A DNA stretch of 64,000 nt from Clostridium drakei (GCF_000633595.2 NZ_JIBU02000022.1:39514-103513); one strand, 5' to 3'. Numbered from the stretch's first letter, positions 45,252 through 54,541 are shown. Numbers and translations are program-made. Notes: generated by a model from the sequence alone, not told the origin.

Positions 45252-46541
45252 ATGAAAAACATGGAATTAAATTATGGTAGAGGAACAGTTAATCTTTCCT
45301 TAGATGAAAAAAATATAATTGAGGTTATCGAAGGAAACGAATTTAAAGTTTCAAAATCAGAAGATGAAATAATTCTAGATGCATTACACAATCCTATTGG
45401 AAGTCCTAGGCTTAAAGAACTAGTCCATGCTGGAGAAACTGTTTGTTTGATTATACCTGATATTACAAGAGCTTGGCAGAAAACTGACAAATTCTTATAC
45501 AAAATTGTAGAAGAATTAAATGACGGTGGAGTAAAAGATAAAGACATAACTGTTATAAGTGCAGCAGGTTCTCACAGGGAACAAACTAAAGAGGAACATG
45601 AAAAACTGTTAGGAAAAGAACTAGCCAAAAGGCTATCTGTTATCAATCATGATTGCTTTGATAAGGAAAATTTAGCCTATGTTGGTGAAACTACATATGG
45701 TACCCCAGTATGGGTAAATAAAAAAGCTTTAGAATGTGACCATATAATACTTGCAGGTGGTATTGTTTATCATTTTCTTGCAGGATATGGTGGAGGAAGA
45801 AAAACTGTTCTTCCAGGAATAAGTTCTTATGAAACTATAATGCATAATCATTCACTTTGTCTTAAACCAAACTTAGGTGAAGGTAAAAATCCAAATTCAG
45901 CTTGTTCAAACTTAAAAGGTAATCCAATCCATGAAGATATGATGCAAGCTGCTGCATTTTTAAGACCTACTTTTATATTTAATGTAGTTGTTGGACATGA
46001 TGGAAAAATTGCTGCTGCAGTTAGCGGAAACTATGTAGAAGCTTTTTATGAAGGATGCAAAATAGTCGATAAAATAGATGGAGTAACTATAAAGGAAAAA
46101 GCTGATCTTGTTATTGGTACAGCAGGAGGATTTCCTAAAGACATAAATTTCTACCAAACTAGTAAAACTATTATAAATGTAAAAGAGGCTGTAAAAGAAG
46201 GCGGCACAATGATTATTTTAAGCCAGTGTAGTGAAGGTCTTGGTGGAAATCAGGATGTTAAGGACATGCTACTTAATTATGATAATTTATTGGATAGAGA
46301 AAAAGAATTACGTAGAGAATATAGTATTTCAAAGGATATAGCTTATATTTTCTGCGAATTTGCTAGCAAATATGATGTTATATTTGTATCTGATTTAGAT
46401 CCTGAGCTTCTAAAAAAAGCTAATATAACAGTAGTTAAAACTTTAGACGAAGCTCTAGAACTTACTTGGAAGAAAAAAGGCAAGGACTTAAAAACTTATG
46501 TTATGACCGCTGCTGCAAGTACATTTCCTAAAATGATCTAG
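45252..46541 (+). CDS. larA: LarA-family nickel-pincer lactate racemase
   Basis: A 429-residue protein, the usual LarA length. It shows VCLIIPDITRAW in the N-terminal domain and the cofactor-binding region ILAGGIVYHFLAGYGGGRKTVLPG with the conserved His and Lys, then the MHNHSLCL histidine. LarA interconverts D- and L-lactate, or in paralogues other 2-hydroxy acids, using a nickel-pincer nucleotide made by LarB, LarC and LarE, none of which is in this window. ATG 45252 follows a GGGGG ribosome site. A decayed duplicate lies at 51105-51800. Ended by the terminator at 46555. Confidence 0.9.
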   Translation: MKNMELNYGRGTVNLSLDEKNIIEVIEGNEFKVSKSEDEIILDALHNPIGSPRLKELVHAGETVCLIIPDITRAWQKTDKFLYKIVEELNDGGVKDKDITVISAAGSHREQTKEEHEKLLGKELAKRLSVINHDCFDKENLAYVGETTYGTPVWVNKKALECDHIILAGGIVYHFLAGYGGGRKTVLPGISSYETIMHNHSLCLKPNLGEGKNPNSACSNLKGNPIHEDMMQAAAFLRPTFIFNVVVGHDGKIAAAVSGNYVEAFYEGCKIVDKIDGVTIKEKADLVIGTAGGFPKDINFYQTSKTIINVKEAVKEGGTMIILSQCSEGLGGNQDVKDMLLNYDNLLDREKELRREYSISKDIAYIFCEFASKYDVIFVSDLDPELLKKANITVVKTLDEALELTWKKKGKDLKTYVMTAAASTFPKMI

Positions 46542-46554
46542 TAATAATAGACAG

Positions 46555-46591
46555 GCTGTCGCACTAAAAAAATTAGTGCGACAGTTTTTTG
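46555..46591. terminator. Terminator between larA and the histidine kinase
   Basis: GCTGTCGCACTAA pairs with TTAGTGCGACAG, followed by TTTTTTG. It is a short-loop version of the stems at 20047-20112 and 42888-42952 (CTGTyrCACTAA type). Confidence 0.9.
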
Positions 46592-46604
46592 CCTAAAAAA
46601 TGTA

Positions 46605-47984
46605 TTAAAATTTTATATCCATGTATATTTTAAAAAACAATCTATCATTTTCTTTATATGTTTTTACAAAACCACCATGAATCTTAATAATGTCTTTAAC
46701 AATTGATAATCCTAATCCACTGCCTTCCTTTTGTCTAGATAAATCTTTTTTATATAACCTTTCAAAAAAATTTTCTATTTCATCATCAGTAATTGGTTCT
46801 TCAGGTATATTGCAAACTGAAATTATTGCATAAAATTTATTATTATATTTTTCTTTACTTATATTAAATTCAACACTTGTATTAGGTTTTGAATATTTTA
46901 ATGCATTACTTAAAAGATTATTTATCGCTCTTAAAAATAAATTAGGGTCCACATAAATATAAATAAATTCCTGCATTAAATTAATAGAAAGTGTTAAGTT
47001 ATTTTTTATAAATTCATCTACCTCTTCTTGAACAATCTGCCTTGCTAATTCATTCAACTCTATTTTTTGTTTTTCAAGCACAATATCTTTAGAAGAAAGT
47101 TTTGAATATTGAAAAAAATCATCAAGTATATTCTTTAAATATAAACCCTTTTTATCCACTATATCCAAATAGCTATTAAGTTCATCTTTTGATACATACT
47201 TACCATTTTTAATCATATTTATATATCCAAGTATGGTGGTTAAAGGAGTTCTTAAATCATGTGATATATTAGTAAGAAATTCACTTCTTTTTTTATCTTC
47301 TTTTTCCATCTCTGAAGTCATATAGTTTATATCCTCTGCCAATTCACGGAGTTCATTTTTATATTTTAATGGTACTCTTTCATATAAATTACCTTCTGCA
47401 ATACTTCTCACTGTTGATTTTATTTTAGATATATAAGATATGCGCTTCCATATAATCAAGAAAAAAACAATTATAAAAATTATGCCTGTCATTATACCTA
47501 CAATGTTTCCATTTTCTAATTTTCCATAACCCACATATATATAATATAAGTAGCATCCGTCTTTTAAATAATCACATCTAGTTATCTTAACTAAATTCTT
47601 TCTATTGCCATTTAAAAATTTAAATGTTTTTTTACCATCTATAACTTCGTTGGCATCTATACTTTTAATTTGCTTGTTGTTTGAAGCTATTACTTTTCCA
47701 TCTTTATGTACTATAGAAATAAGGTATAATATGCTATTTTCTTTATCCATGTATTTCTGTACTTTATTAGAATCATTAATATTCATATTTTTTAATTGAT
47801 ACTCAATTCCAGTAATCATATCATCATGTACATATTCTGTAGTGTTTTTAGAATTATTTAAAAAGGAACCTAAAATAAATTCTTTCAAAATAACTGCAAA
47901 TATAATGGCTATAATAGCTGAAATAACTGCCGAAAAAACTAATTCACTTCTAAGTTTAAAGATCCTTTTCAATCTTATATCCAA
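46605..47984 (-). CDS. Sensor histidine kinase, HAMP type
   Basis: A 459-residue kinase. Membrane helices at about 15-38 and 160-180 bracket an extracellular domain of about 120 residues. A HAMP region follows, then HisKA with the acceptor in EFLTNISHDLRTPLTTILGY, and HATPase motifs (NNLLSNALKYSKP and KEGSGLGLSIVKDIIKIHGG). Partner of the response regulator that overlaps its start by 29 bp. The start codon is uncertain: TTG 47984 lies close to a GGGGAG ribosome site, and a second TTG four codons later is also possible. Last gene of the exporter operon. Confidence 0.9.
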   Translation of the reverse strand: MDIRLKRIFKLRSELVFSAVISAIIAIIFAVILKEFILGSFLNNSKNTTEYVHDDMITGIEYQLKNMNINDSNKVQKYMDKENSILYLISIVHKDGKVIASNNKQIKSIDANEVIDGKKTFKFLNGNRKNLVKITRCDYLKDGCYLYYIYVGYGKLENGNIVGIMTGIIFIIVFFLIIWKRISYISKIKSTVRSIAEGNLYERVPLKYKNELRELAEDINYMTSEMEKEDKKRSEFLTNISHDLRTPLTTILGYINMIKNGKYVSKDELNSYLDIVDKKGLYLKNILDDFFQYSKLSSKDIVLEKQKIELNELARQIVQEEVDEFIKNNLTLSINLMQEFIYIYVDPNLFLRAINNLLSNALKYSKPNTSVEFNISKEKYNNKFYAIISVCNIPEEPITDDEIENFFERLYKKDLSRQKEGSGLGLSIVKDIIKIHGGFVKTYKENDRLFFKIYMDIKF

Positions 47985-48654
47985 CTCCCCAAATAGTTTT
48001 TATATATTTTCCTTGCTTAACGCTGTCTCCAAGTTTTTCTCTCAAATTTTTAATATGCATAGTTACAGTATTATCATTTTGCATAAAAGTATCCTTCCAT
48101 AAAAGTTCATAAAGCATTTTAGTAGAATATACTCTTCCCTTATTAATTGCTAGTGTATATAAAATTTCATATTCTTTAGGAGTTAATATTATTTCCAAAT
48201 CATCTTTTTTAACTGCATATTCTAAAGTATTTATTTCTATATCTTTAACCTTTATTATATCCTGACATGAATTGTTATTACTCTTAGTTCTTTTTAATAC
48301 AGCCATAACTCTCAATGAAAGTTCTGTAAAATCAAAAGGCTTTACTATATAATCATCACAACCATTTATAAATCCTTTTATTTTGTCCATTTGTTGACCC
48401 TTTGCAGTAAGCAGAATAACAGGTATATTGGATGATTCTCTAAGCTTAAGCAGCATAGTATACCCATCCATTTTAGGCATCATAACATCTAAAAGTATTA
48501 AAGAAAAGGGCTTTGCCTTTAAAATTTTTAGTCCTTCCTCTCCATTACAAGCTTGTTCCACTGCATAACCTTCTTTACTAAAATAATTTACAAGCATTTC
48601 CCTTATGTCTCTATCATCATCTACTATCAATATATTTTCTTTCACATTTATCAC
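47956..48654 (-). CDS. OmpR/PhoB-family response regulator
   Basis: A 232-residue regulator. The receiver domain (1-118) has LIVDDDRDIREM, the phospho-acceptor in LILLDVMMPKMDG, and the switch residues in VILLTAKG and YIVKPFD. A winged-helix DNA-binding domain (about 135-230, LTPKEYEILYTLAINKGRVYS) follows. It overlaps the kinase gene by 29 bp and follows the ABC permease after 59 bp, so it probably regulates the exporter in response to the kinase. Confidence 0.93.
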   Translation of the reverse strand: MINVKENILIVDDDRDIREMLVNYFSKEGYAVEQACNGEEGLKILKAKPFSLILLDVMMPKMDGYTMLLKLRESSNIPVILLTAKGQQMDKIKGFINGCDDYIVKPFDFTELSLRVMAVLKRTKSNNNSCQDIIKVKDIEINTLEYAVKKDDLEIILTPKEYEILYTLAINKGRVYSTKMLYELLWKDTFMQNDNTVTMHIKNLREKLGDSVKQGKYIKTIWGVGYKIEKDL

Positions 48655-48713
48655 CCAATTTTAAATTATATCACTTTTTTGGTACTGACTCTTAAGTCAT
48701 CCTCAAAAAATAA

Positions 48714-49877
48714 CTAATCAAAATCTCTTTTTCCAAAAATGTAAGTACTTAAAAACAGCATAATTAAAATCCAACTAAAACATACCATTAAAACAAATAA
48801 TATACTTATGTTGCTAGTAAGTTGTTGGGAAATACCTCCTGTTAAAATCTCAAGATTATCAATTATATACGGAGTAGGAAAAAATTTTACGAAAACACCA
48901 TATTTAGCTGATACAAGATATCTGCCTGCAAATCCTAACACATACCAAATTGCTGTTCCGCAAATTAATATAAAATTTGTAAGTGCCGAAATTAGTGAAT
49001 TTTTACAAACAGTTGATATAAATATTATTATTGATACAATAGCCATTGAAACAATTATTGTAATTAATACTAATATAATAATGGAACTCCAAAGTGGAAT
49101 CATTATACGGCTTCCAGGTACATACTTCATTTGTGAAGTTAATGAAGTTAAAGGTAATGATTTATCCAAAACATACTTTGCACCTACATCAAAGGGCAAT
49201 CTATAATCCGAAAATCCCAAATGAATTCCAGATTCCAAAATAAATATTATTGTACTTATAATAATAGTACCTGCACTTAAAATTATTGAAACAATAAATT
49301 TTGATATTATAATTTTTTTTCTTGAAATAGGTCTAGTAATCAAATTTTTAATGGTATTCGGAGCATATTCTCCTGATACTATATCAGATAACAATACAAT
49401 CATACTAAGTAAAAAAATCATTGGAATAAATACCATTAGAATTTCTATAGCTCTATATGTTCCTCTAGGTGTTAACTCACTTTTTTCTATATTATATTCT
49501 TTTTCATATTTTAACTGATCTATTTTATATTCATTTTTAGGATTATTTTCTTTTTCTAATTTTTGAATTTGTTCATCTAGTTTTGATTTATCATAATTAT
49601 TTATTATGTCTAATTGTTCTTCTATGTCAGCTATTTCTTTTTCAGTTCCAATTATATCTCGTGAAAATTCTGCTTTTTTAAACTCTGTCTCTGCTTTATC
49701 TCTACCACTCTTCTGAATATTAAGAATCTCCTTATCTCCCTGAAGATTTGCCTCCAAAGTTTTTGTTTTTGAAACATTTATGATTCCAAAAGCTATCGTA
49801 ATCATAACAATAATAATAATGGAAATCTTTTTTTTAATTATAACTCTTTTAAGTTCCTCCCATATATATTTACTCAT
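48714..49877 (-). CDS. ABC-2 type exporter permease
   Basis: A 387-residue membrane protein. The N-terminal helix (20-36) is followed by an extracytoplasmic region of about 100 residues rich in Glu and Lys that probably forms a coiled coil (AEFSRDIIGTEKEIADIEEQ in part). Five further membrane helices follow, as in ABC-2 permeases that export peptides or give immunity to antimicrobials. Its start overlaps the ATPase gene by 8 bp. The substrate is unknown; resistance to a membrane-active peptide is a reasonable inference from the coupled two-component system. Confidence 0.85.
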   Translation of the reverse strand: MSKYIWEELKRVIIKKKISIIIIVMITIAFGIINVSKTKTLEANLQGDKEILNIQKSGRDKAETEFKKAEFSRDIIGTEKEIADIEEQLDIINNYDKSKLDEQIQKLEKENNPKNEYKIDQLKYEKEYNIEKSELTPRGTYRAIEILMVFIPMIFLLSMIVLLSDIVSGEYAPNTIKNLITRPISRKKIIISKFIVSIILSAGTIIISTIIFILESGIHLGFSDYRLPFDVGAKYVLDKSLPLTSLTSQMKYVPGSRIMIPLWSSIIILVLITIIVSMAIVSIIIFISTVCKNSLISALTNFILICGTAIWYVLGFAGRYLVSAKYGVFVKFFPTPYIIDNLEILTGGISQQLTSNISILFVLMVCFSWILIMLFLSTYIFGKRDFD

Positions 49878-50808
49878 TACTACCTTCCCCCATCATCTTT
49901 ACAAATTTATCTTCTAAATTTTGTTTTACTTCAAAGCAACCTTCTACATTTACTCCATCCTCATGTAAACTTTTTAATATCTCAAAAATATCATGTAACT
50001 CAGTATTTATTAAAATTGAAATACCGTCATTTTCTACTTTTAATAGCTTTACATAAGGTATCTTTTGAATAATTTCTGATGATTTTTGAGGAAAATTAGT
50101 TTTTATAAACATATTTTTTTCAGTACTAACTTTTTCTTTATCACCTATTTTCTGAATACTAATAATTTTTCCATCATCTATGAACACGACCTTTGTACAT
50201 ATATTTTCTATTTCACTTAAAATATGAGAAGATATAAAAATACTTACTCCTTTTTCTTTAGCTAAAGTATTTATAGTGTTTTTAAGTTCAAAAACTCCCA
50301 TAGGATCTAATCCATTTGTGGGCTCGTCTAGTATTAGTAAAGATACATTCCCCATGATTGCCTGTGCCAACCCTAACCTTTGTTTCATACCCAAAGAATA
50401 TTTCTTCACTTTTTCATCAATTTTACTGCCTAAATTAGAAAATTTTATAGCACTTTCTATTTCATCTTTTGTCACATTTTCCAGTACGCTAGCTATATAA
50501 TTTAAATTTTGCCTTCCTGTCATATATCCATACATCTCTGGTGTTTCTACTACTGATCCAATATTTTTCAAAGCTTTCTCTCTTTCAGTTTTAAGATTCT
50601 TTCCGCATATTATAACTTCGCCTTCATCAGAAAATAACATACTTGTTATAATTTTAATCAAAGTAGTCTTTCCCGCTCCGTTTCTCCCTACAAAACCACA
50701 TATCTCACCTTTATTTATAGAAAAGTCAACATCAGTTAATACCTGTGTTTTTCCTCTCTTCTTAGAAATATTTTTTAATTCTAAAACTTTTTCTGTCACT
50801 TTCATCAT
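49870..50808 (-). CDS. ABC transporter ATP-binding protein
   Basis: A 312-residue ATPase. Walker A is GFVGRNGAGKTTLIK near residue 37, the Q-loop lies in NIGSVVETPE, the signature motif is YSLGMKQRLGLAQAI, Walker B is LLILDEPTNGLDP, and the switch histidine is in SIFISSHIL. The C-terminal extension of about 90 residues is typical of the BcrA/CcmA-like exporters. First gene of an operon ATPase-permease-response regulator-kinase covering 50808 to 46605. Confidence 0.94.
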   Translation of the reverse strand: MMKVTEKVLELKNISKKRGKTQVLTDVDFSINKGEICGFVGRNGAGKTTLIKIITSMLFSDEGEVIICGKNLKTEREKALKNIGSVVETPEMYGYMTGRQNLNYIASVLENVTKDEIESAIKFSNLGSKIDEKVKKYSLGMKQRLGLAQAIMGNVSLLILDEPTNGLDPMGVFELKNTINTLAKEKGVSIFISSHILSEIENICTKVVFIDDGKIISIQKIGDKEKVSTEKNMFIKTNFPQKSSEIIQKIPYVKLLKVENDGISILINTELHDIFEILKSLHEDGVNVEGCFEVKQNLEDKFVKMMGEGSNE

Positions 50809-51104
50809 CCTTTTTAATATATTTTATTTTCTCCTAACATTTACAAGTATAAAAGATAAAAATATATTAAAAATGTATTAAAAATAAATAAAAAATAAAG
50901 TTTTACGTATAAGGAATAAATATATAAATTATTTCTGACAAGTTATAGAGAGATGCTTTGCATCTGAATGATAATTGAGAAACACAATTGATTTAGAAAT
51001 GATATATGTTGAGCTATCAAACCTTGAGTAAACAATAAACTTAATTTTTATAGTTAATAAGTAAGAATGAATAGTTCTTAACTTGCGAAGCTTTGCTTAG
51101 TGCT
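50809..51104. other. Intergenic region upstream of the exporter operon
   Basis: No gene is seen. Minus-strand promoter for the ATPase gene is expected here. Short runs such as gatgctttgcatc form minor hairpins; nothing else is recognisable before the duplicated larA upstream sequence starts near 51105. Confidence 0.5.
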
Positions 51105-51800
51105 TATACTAAGTCAAATTTTTACATGCACGAAAATTCAGTTAATTATATATATTGTATAATATTATACTTGAAAGAACTATAGATAATTTACTGAAAA
51201 TATATTCCTTTATTAAGTTTCAATTTTATAATAAAAATTACAAAATTTTAGAGGGCATATTTATGAAAAACATGGAATTAAATTATGGTAGAAGAACAGT
51301 TAATCTTTCCTTAGATGGAAAAAATATAATTGAGGTCATCGAAGGAAATGAATTTAAAGTTTCAAAATCAGAAGATGAAATAATTCTAGATGCATTACAC
51401 AATCCTATTGGAAGTCCTAGACTTAAAGAGTTAGTTAATCCTGGAGAAACTGTTTGTTTAATTATACCTAATATTACAAGGGCTTGGCAGAAAACCGACA
51501 AATTCTTATACAAAATTGTAGAAGAATTAAATGCTGGTGGAGTAAAAGATAAAGACATAAATTTCTATCAAACTAGTAAAACTATTATAAATGTAAAAGA
51601 AGCTGTAAAAGAAGGCGGCACAATGATTATTTTAAGCTAATGTAGTGAAGGTCTTGGTGGAAATCAAGATGTTAAGGACATGCTACTTAATTATGATAAT
51701 TTATTGGATAGAGAAAAAGATTTACGTAGAGAATAGAGTATTTCAAAGGATATAGCTTATATTTTCTGCGAATTTGCCAGAAAATATAATGTTATAAACC
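51105..51800 (+). pseudogene. larA: Decayed duplicate of larA and its upstream region
   Basis: From about 51105 the DNA tracks 44765-44890, then jumps to the larA start (ATG 51262) with about 340 bp missing. The coding part matches larA codons 1-99, then jumps at aaagacataa, a 10-mer present at both deletion ends in the intact gene (45540 and 46137), losing about 600 bp in frame. It then shows in-frame stops (TAA at 51638, TAG at about 51735) and fades near 51800. Conserved catalytic parts are gone, so no racemase is made, though a 126-residue fragment could be translated. Confidence 0.9.
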
Positions 51801-51826
51801 AGATTTTAATTAAATATTTATTTCTT

Positions 51827-51856
51827 TGAAACAAAATGCCTGTTTTTTGTATCCTT
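51827..51856 (+). promoter_or_regulatory. Possible ECF promoter of the 51880 sigma gene
   Basis: TGAAAC (51827-51832), 17-bp spacer, TATCCTTAT. This matches the ECF -35 consensus and is repeated upstream of the second anti-sigma gene (53314), consistent with autoregulation by the sigma factor. The -10 is less typical. Confidence 0.5.
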
Positions 51857-51879
51857 ATATAGAGTAGGAGGGATTTAAA

Positions 51880-52404
51880 TTGGAAGTTTTAAAACCAGAT
51901 GAGTTGCTTACAAGTATTTATGAGGATACATATAATGATGTTTTGAGATATGTTGTTATCAAGTGCCGAAATGTAGATGATATTCAAGACTTAATGCAAA
52001 ATGTATATTTGAATTTATACAAAAGGTTAAGAAAACATGGACAAGTTAAGGAACCCAAAAAATATCTTATAAAAATTGCAAAGCACGAATTATTTAAGCA
52101 TTATGGTTTACTTAGCTTTAGTAAAAACTTTATACCAGTATTTTCTCAAGCTGATGATGAGGATTTTTCAAGACTTGAGTCACAATTATGTAAAGAAGAA
52201 ATTAATGATGATGCACTTTTAGTTAAGGAGTTATGGCAATATATAAAAAGCAGAGATATACTGACTTTTAAAATATTCACATTATACTTCAGTAAAGGGT
52301 TTAAAATATGTGAAATTGCTGAACAACTTAAAGTTAATGAATCAATGGTTAAAAACAGGTTATATCGAACTATAAAAGAAATAAATAAAAAGTTTGAACT
52401 TTAA
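51880..52404 (+). CDS. ECF-type RNA polymerase sigma factor
   Basis: A 174-residue sigma factor with region 2 (NDVLRYVVIKCRNVDDIQDL, about 18-80) and region 4 (FKICEIAEQLKVNESMVKN helix-turn-helix, about 140-170). Start is TTG 51880 after AGGAGGG. It is followed after 30 bp by a membrane protein that is probably its anti-sigma factor. A remnant of a second copy of this gene lies at 53367-53412. Unlike the 17892 sigma, its partner is not a DUF4179 protein I can recognise. Confidence 0.88.
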   Translation: MEVLKPDELLTSIYEDTYNDVLRYVVIKCRNVDDIQDLMQNVYLNLYKRLRKHGQVKEPKKYLIKIAKHELFKHYGLLSFSKNFIPVFSQADDEDFSRLESQLCKEEINDDALLVKELWQYIKSRDILTFKIFTLYFSKGFKICEIAEQLKVNESMVKNRLYRTIKEINKKFEL

Positions 52405-52434
52405 AGAGTTTAAGAATAAGGAGGTAAATTTAGT

Positions 52435-53289
52435 ATGAAAAAGAATGAATTTTTCAAAAGAGTGATAGACAATAATATTGTAGACAAAGAGCGTATATTA
52501 AAAAATACTTTATCTAATTATAATGAAGATAAAAAGTATGGATCTAGTAAGCATACAATGCTATCATTCAGATTAACGGCAGTATTCTTAGCTTTTATAG
52601 TAATTCTTGGGTATAATTTATTGAAGATGAAACCTACGAGTGTATCTAAAACATTTAATAATATGGACTCATCAGAAGTAAATAAATCAAATAACTATTT
52701 CAAAGTATTTGCATGTGCTGTAGACAATAAGGTTTCTGCTAATGATGGTAAACTTAAAATTGATGAAAGTAAAAAAATTGAACTAAAAGTTAATACGGAA
52801 AGAGAAGTACCCTATGGTAAAATTGCACAAGGTAAACTTGTTTCTTATGTAAATAAAAAAGGAGAAGAAATTAAAGGATATGAAGTTAATTTTGAAGCAG
52901 ATTTCAGACTAGTATGTGATGCATCAAATATAAAATCTGCTACATTTACATCTATTAATGGAGAACTCTATTATTGTGATGATGAAATGTTTAAAAAAAT
53001 GGAGGATAATGGGGAAGTATCTTTTAAGCTTCAGCAAGGAAATTCATCATATATTCATAGAGGATCAAAGATAAAAGTTTATGGTAATAAAGGTGAAATT
53101 GTTCTTGATTGGAATCCAGTAAAGTCTATGGACATTCTCCAGAAAGAAAATTTTTCTAACAATTATGAAAAACTGCCCAGTGATACAATAACTGCTGAAG
53201 TAGAATTTGAAGATAGACAAGTAATAAGAAAATCTATAAATTTATCCTTCAATAAAGAAGGAAATCTAGTAGTAGAAGTTAAGAAATAA
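52435..53289 (+). CDS. Putative anti-sigma factor, copy 1
   Basis: A 284-residue protein: a basic N-terminal cytoplasmic part of about 45 residues (NEFFKRVIDNNIVDKERIL), one membrane helix (LTAVFLAFIVILGYNLL), and an extracytoplasmic beta-rich domain. Position right behind an ECF sigma gene and single-pass topology point to an anti-sigma role; no named domain is recognised. It is a paralogue of the next gene but lacks about 65 residues present there (between DNGEVSFKL and QQGNSSYIHRG). AAGGAGG ribosome site. Confidence 0.7.
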   Translation: MKKNEFFKRVIDNNIVDKERILKNTLSNYNEDKKYGSSKHTMLSFRLTAVFLAFIVILGYNLLKMKPTSVSKTFNNMDSSEVNKSNNYFKVFACAVDNKVSANDGKLKIDESKKIELKVNTEREVPYGKIAQGKLVSYVNKKGEEIKGYEVNFEADFRLVCDASNIKSATFTSINGELYYCDDEMFKKMEDNGEVSFKLQQGNSSYIHRGSKIKVYGNKGEIVLDWNPVKSMDILQKENFSNNYEKLPSDTITAEVEFEDRQVIRKSINLSFNKEGNLVVEVKK

Positions 53290-53299
53290 ATATTATAAA

Positions 53300-53425
53300 A
53301 ATATTTGTTTCTTTGAAACAAAAAGCTTACTTTTTATCTCTTTTATTAGTGTAAGGAATTTTAATTTAGAAGTTCTAGAACTAAATGAGTTACTTACAAT
53401 TATTTATAATAAGAAATGAAGAATA
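53300..53425 (+). pseudogene. Remnant of a duplicated sigma-factor gene and its promoter
   Basis: The promoter region (tttctttgaaaca, 53310) and the first 15 codons of the sigma gene are recognisable (agaagttctagaact, then gagttacttaca), with the start TTG changed to TTA. The sequence then jumps directly to gaagaataaggagg, the spacer before the anti-sigma gene. About 480 bp of sigma gene are gone. Confidence 0.8.
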
Positions 53426-53441
53426 AGGAGGCAAATTTAAT

Positions 53442-54419
53442 ATGAAAAAGAATAAATTTTATCAAGGAATGCTGGAGGATAACATTGTGAATAAAGAATA
53501 TAAATTACAAAATGTTTTATCCAATTATAAGAAAAGGTTTATTAAATATAAAATACTACCATTTAGGTTAGTGGCAGCGTCGTTAGCGCTTACCACAGTA
53601 TTAGGATATAACTTATTGGATATAACAAATAATTACTCAAAAGTGTTTGCTCGTACTGTAGAGAATAAGGATTTTTTTAATGCTGGAAACTCAAAAATTG
53701 ATCTTAAAGTCAACATAGGAAAAGATATGCCTAGTAAAATTACGCAAGGAAAACTTATTTCTTATGTAAATGAAAAGGGAGAAGAAATTAAAGAATATGA
53801 AGTGAATTTTGAATCAGATTTAAGACTATTATGGAGTGGAGCAAATATAAAATCTATCACCTATAGCTCAATTAATGGGGAACTCTATTATTTTGATAAT
53901 GAAGTGTTTAAAAAAATGGAAAACAATGGAGATATATATTTATGTAAGATTACATTTCCTAATTCTAAAGTAGGTTCGGATTTAAGTATAGAGAATGTAG
54001 AAAAAACCTTTACTAGAATGTGGAAGGCGGGAGAATTTGATGAATATAAAAACAAATACTTTGAAGGAAAGGATATAGATCTGGATAGCCATAGTTATGG
54101 ATTGGGTTGCGAAATAGACTATGAATCAGGTAATTCAGTCATAACATTCTATAAGCCTCAGCAAGAAACTCAGCCATATATGCAGCGAGGATCAAAGATA
54201 AAAGTTAATGACAATAATAAAGGCGAATTTTCATTCAATTGGCTTCCAGTAAAGGCCATGGATGTCTTAAAGAAAGAAAATTTCTATAGCAATTATAAAA
54301 ATCTGCCTAGCGATACAGTAACTGCTGAAGTAGAACTTGAAGATGGACAAGTAATAACAAAAATTATCAATTTATCTTTCGATAAAGAAGGGAATTTGGC
54401 AGTAGAAGTTACTAAATAG
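53442..54419 (+). CDS. Putative anti-sigma factor, copy 2
   Basis: A 325-residue paralogue of the preceding protein with the same layout: basic cytoplasmic N-terminus (NKFYQGMLEDNIVNKEYKL), membrane helix near residues 45-62, and an extracytoplasmic domain sharing GKLISYVNEKGEEIKEYEVN and the C-terminal NLSFDKEGNLAVEV. It retains a central segment of about 65 residues missing from copy 1. Its own sigma gene has been deleted, so it could act on the remaining sigma factor or have a new job. AAGGAGG ribosome site. Confidence 0.7.
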   Translation: MKKNKFYQGMLEDNIVNKEYKLQNVLSNYKKRFIKYKILPFRLVAASLALTTVLGYNLLDITNNYSKVFARTVENKDFFNAGNSKIDLKVNIGKDMPSKITQGKLISYVNEKGEEIKEYEVNFESDLRLLWSGANIKSITYSSINGELYYFDNEVFKKMENNGDIYLCKITFPNSKVGSDLSIENVEKTFTRMWKAGEFDEYKNKYFEGKDIDLDSHSYGLGCEIDYESGNSVITFYKPQQETQPYMQRGSKIKVNDNNKGEFSFNWLPVKAMDVLKKENFYSNYKNLPSDTVTAEVELEDGQVITKIINLSFDKEGNLAVEVTK

Positions 54420-54439
54420 TATATATTGTGAAAATATAT

Positions 54440-54476
54440 CAATAGGCTTACATTAAGTAATGTAGGCCTATATTTA
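54440..54476 (+). terminator. Hairpin after the second anti-sigma gene
   Basis: ATAGGCTTACATT pairs with AATGTAGGCCTAT around aagt, followed by atttaga. The weak T-run makes it a modest terminator. Confidence 0.65.
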
Positions 54477-54541
54477 GATGCTTTCAGCATGGATGACAGC
54501 TTGTTAGTAAAAACCTACAGTAATTAATTAGGAGGCATAAA

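Noticed and set aside
51155..51261. N-terminal extension of the truncated larA frame
   Set aside because: The extra codons match non-coding DNA upstream of the intact larA; the real start equivalent is ATG 51262.
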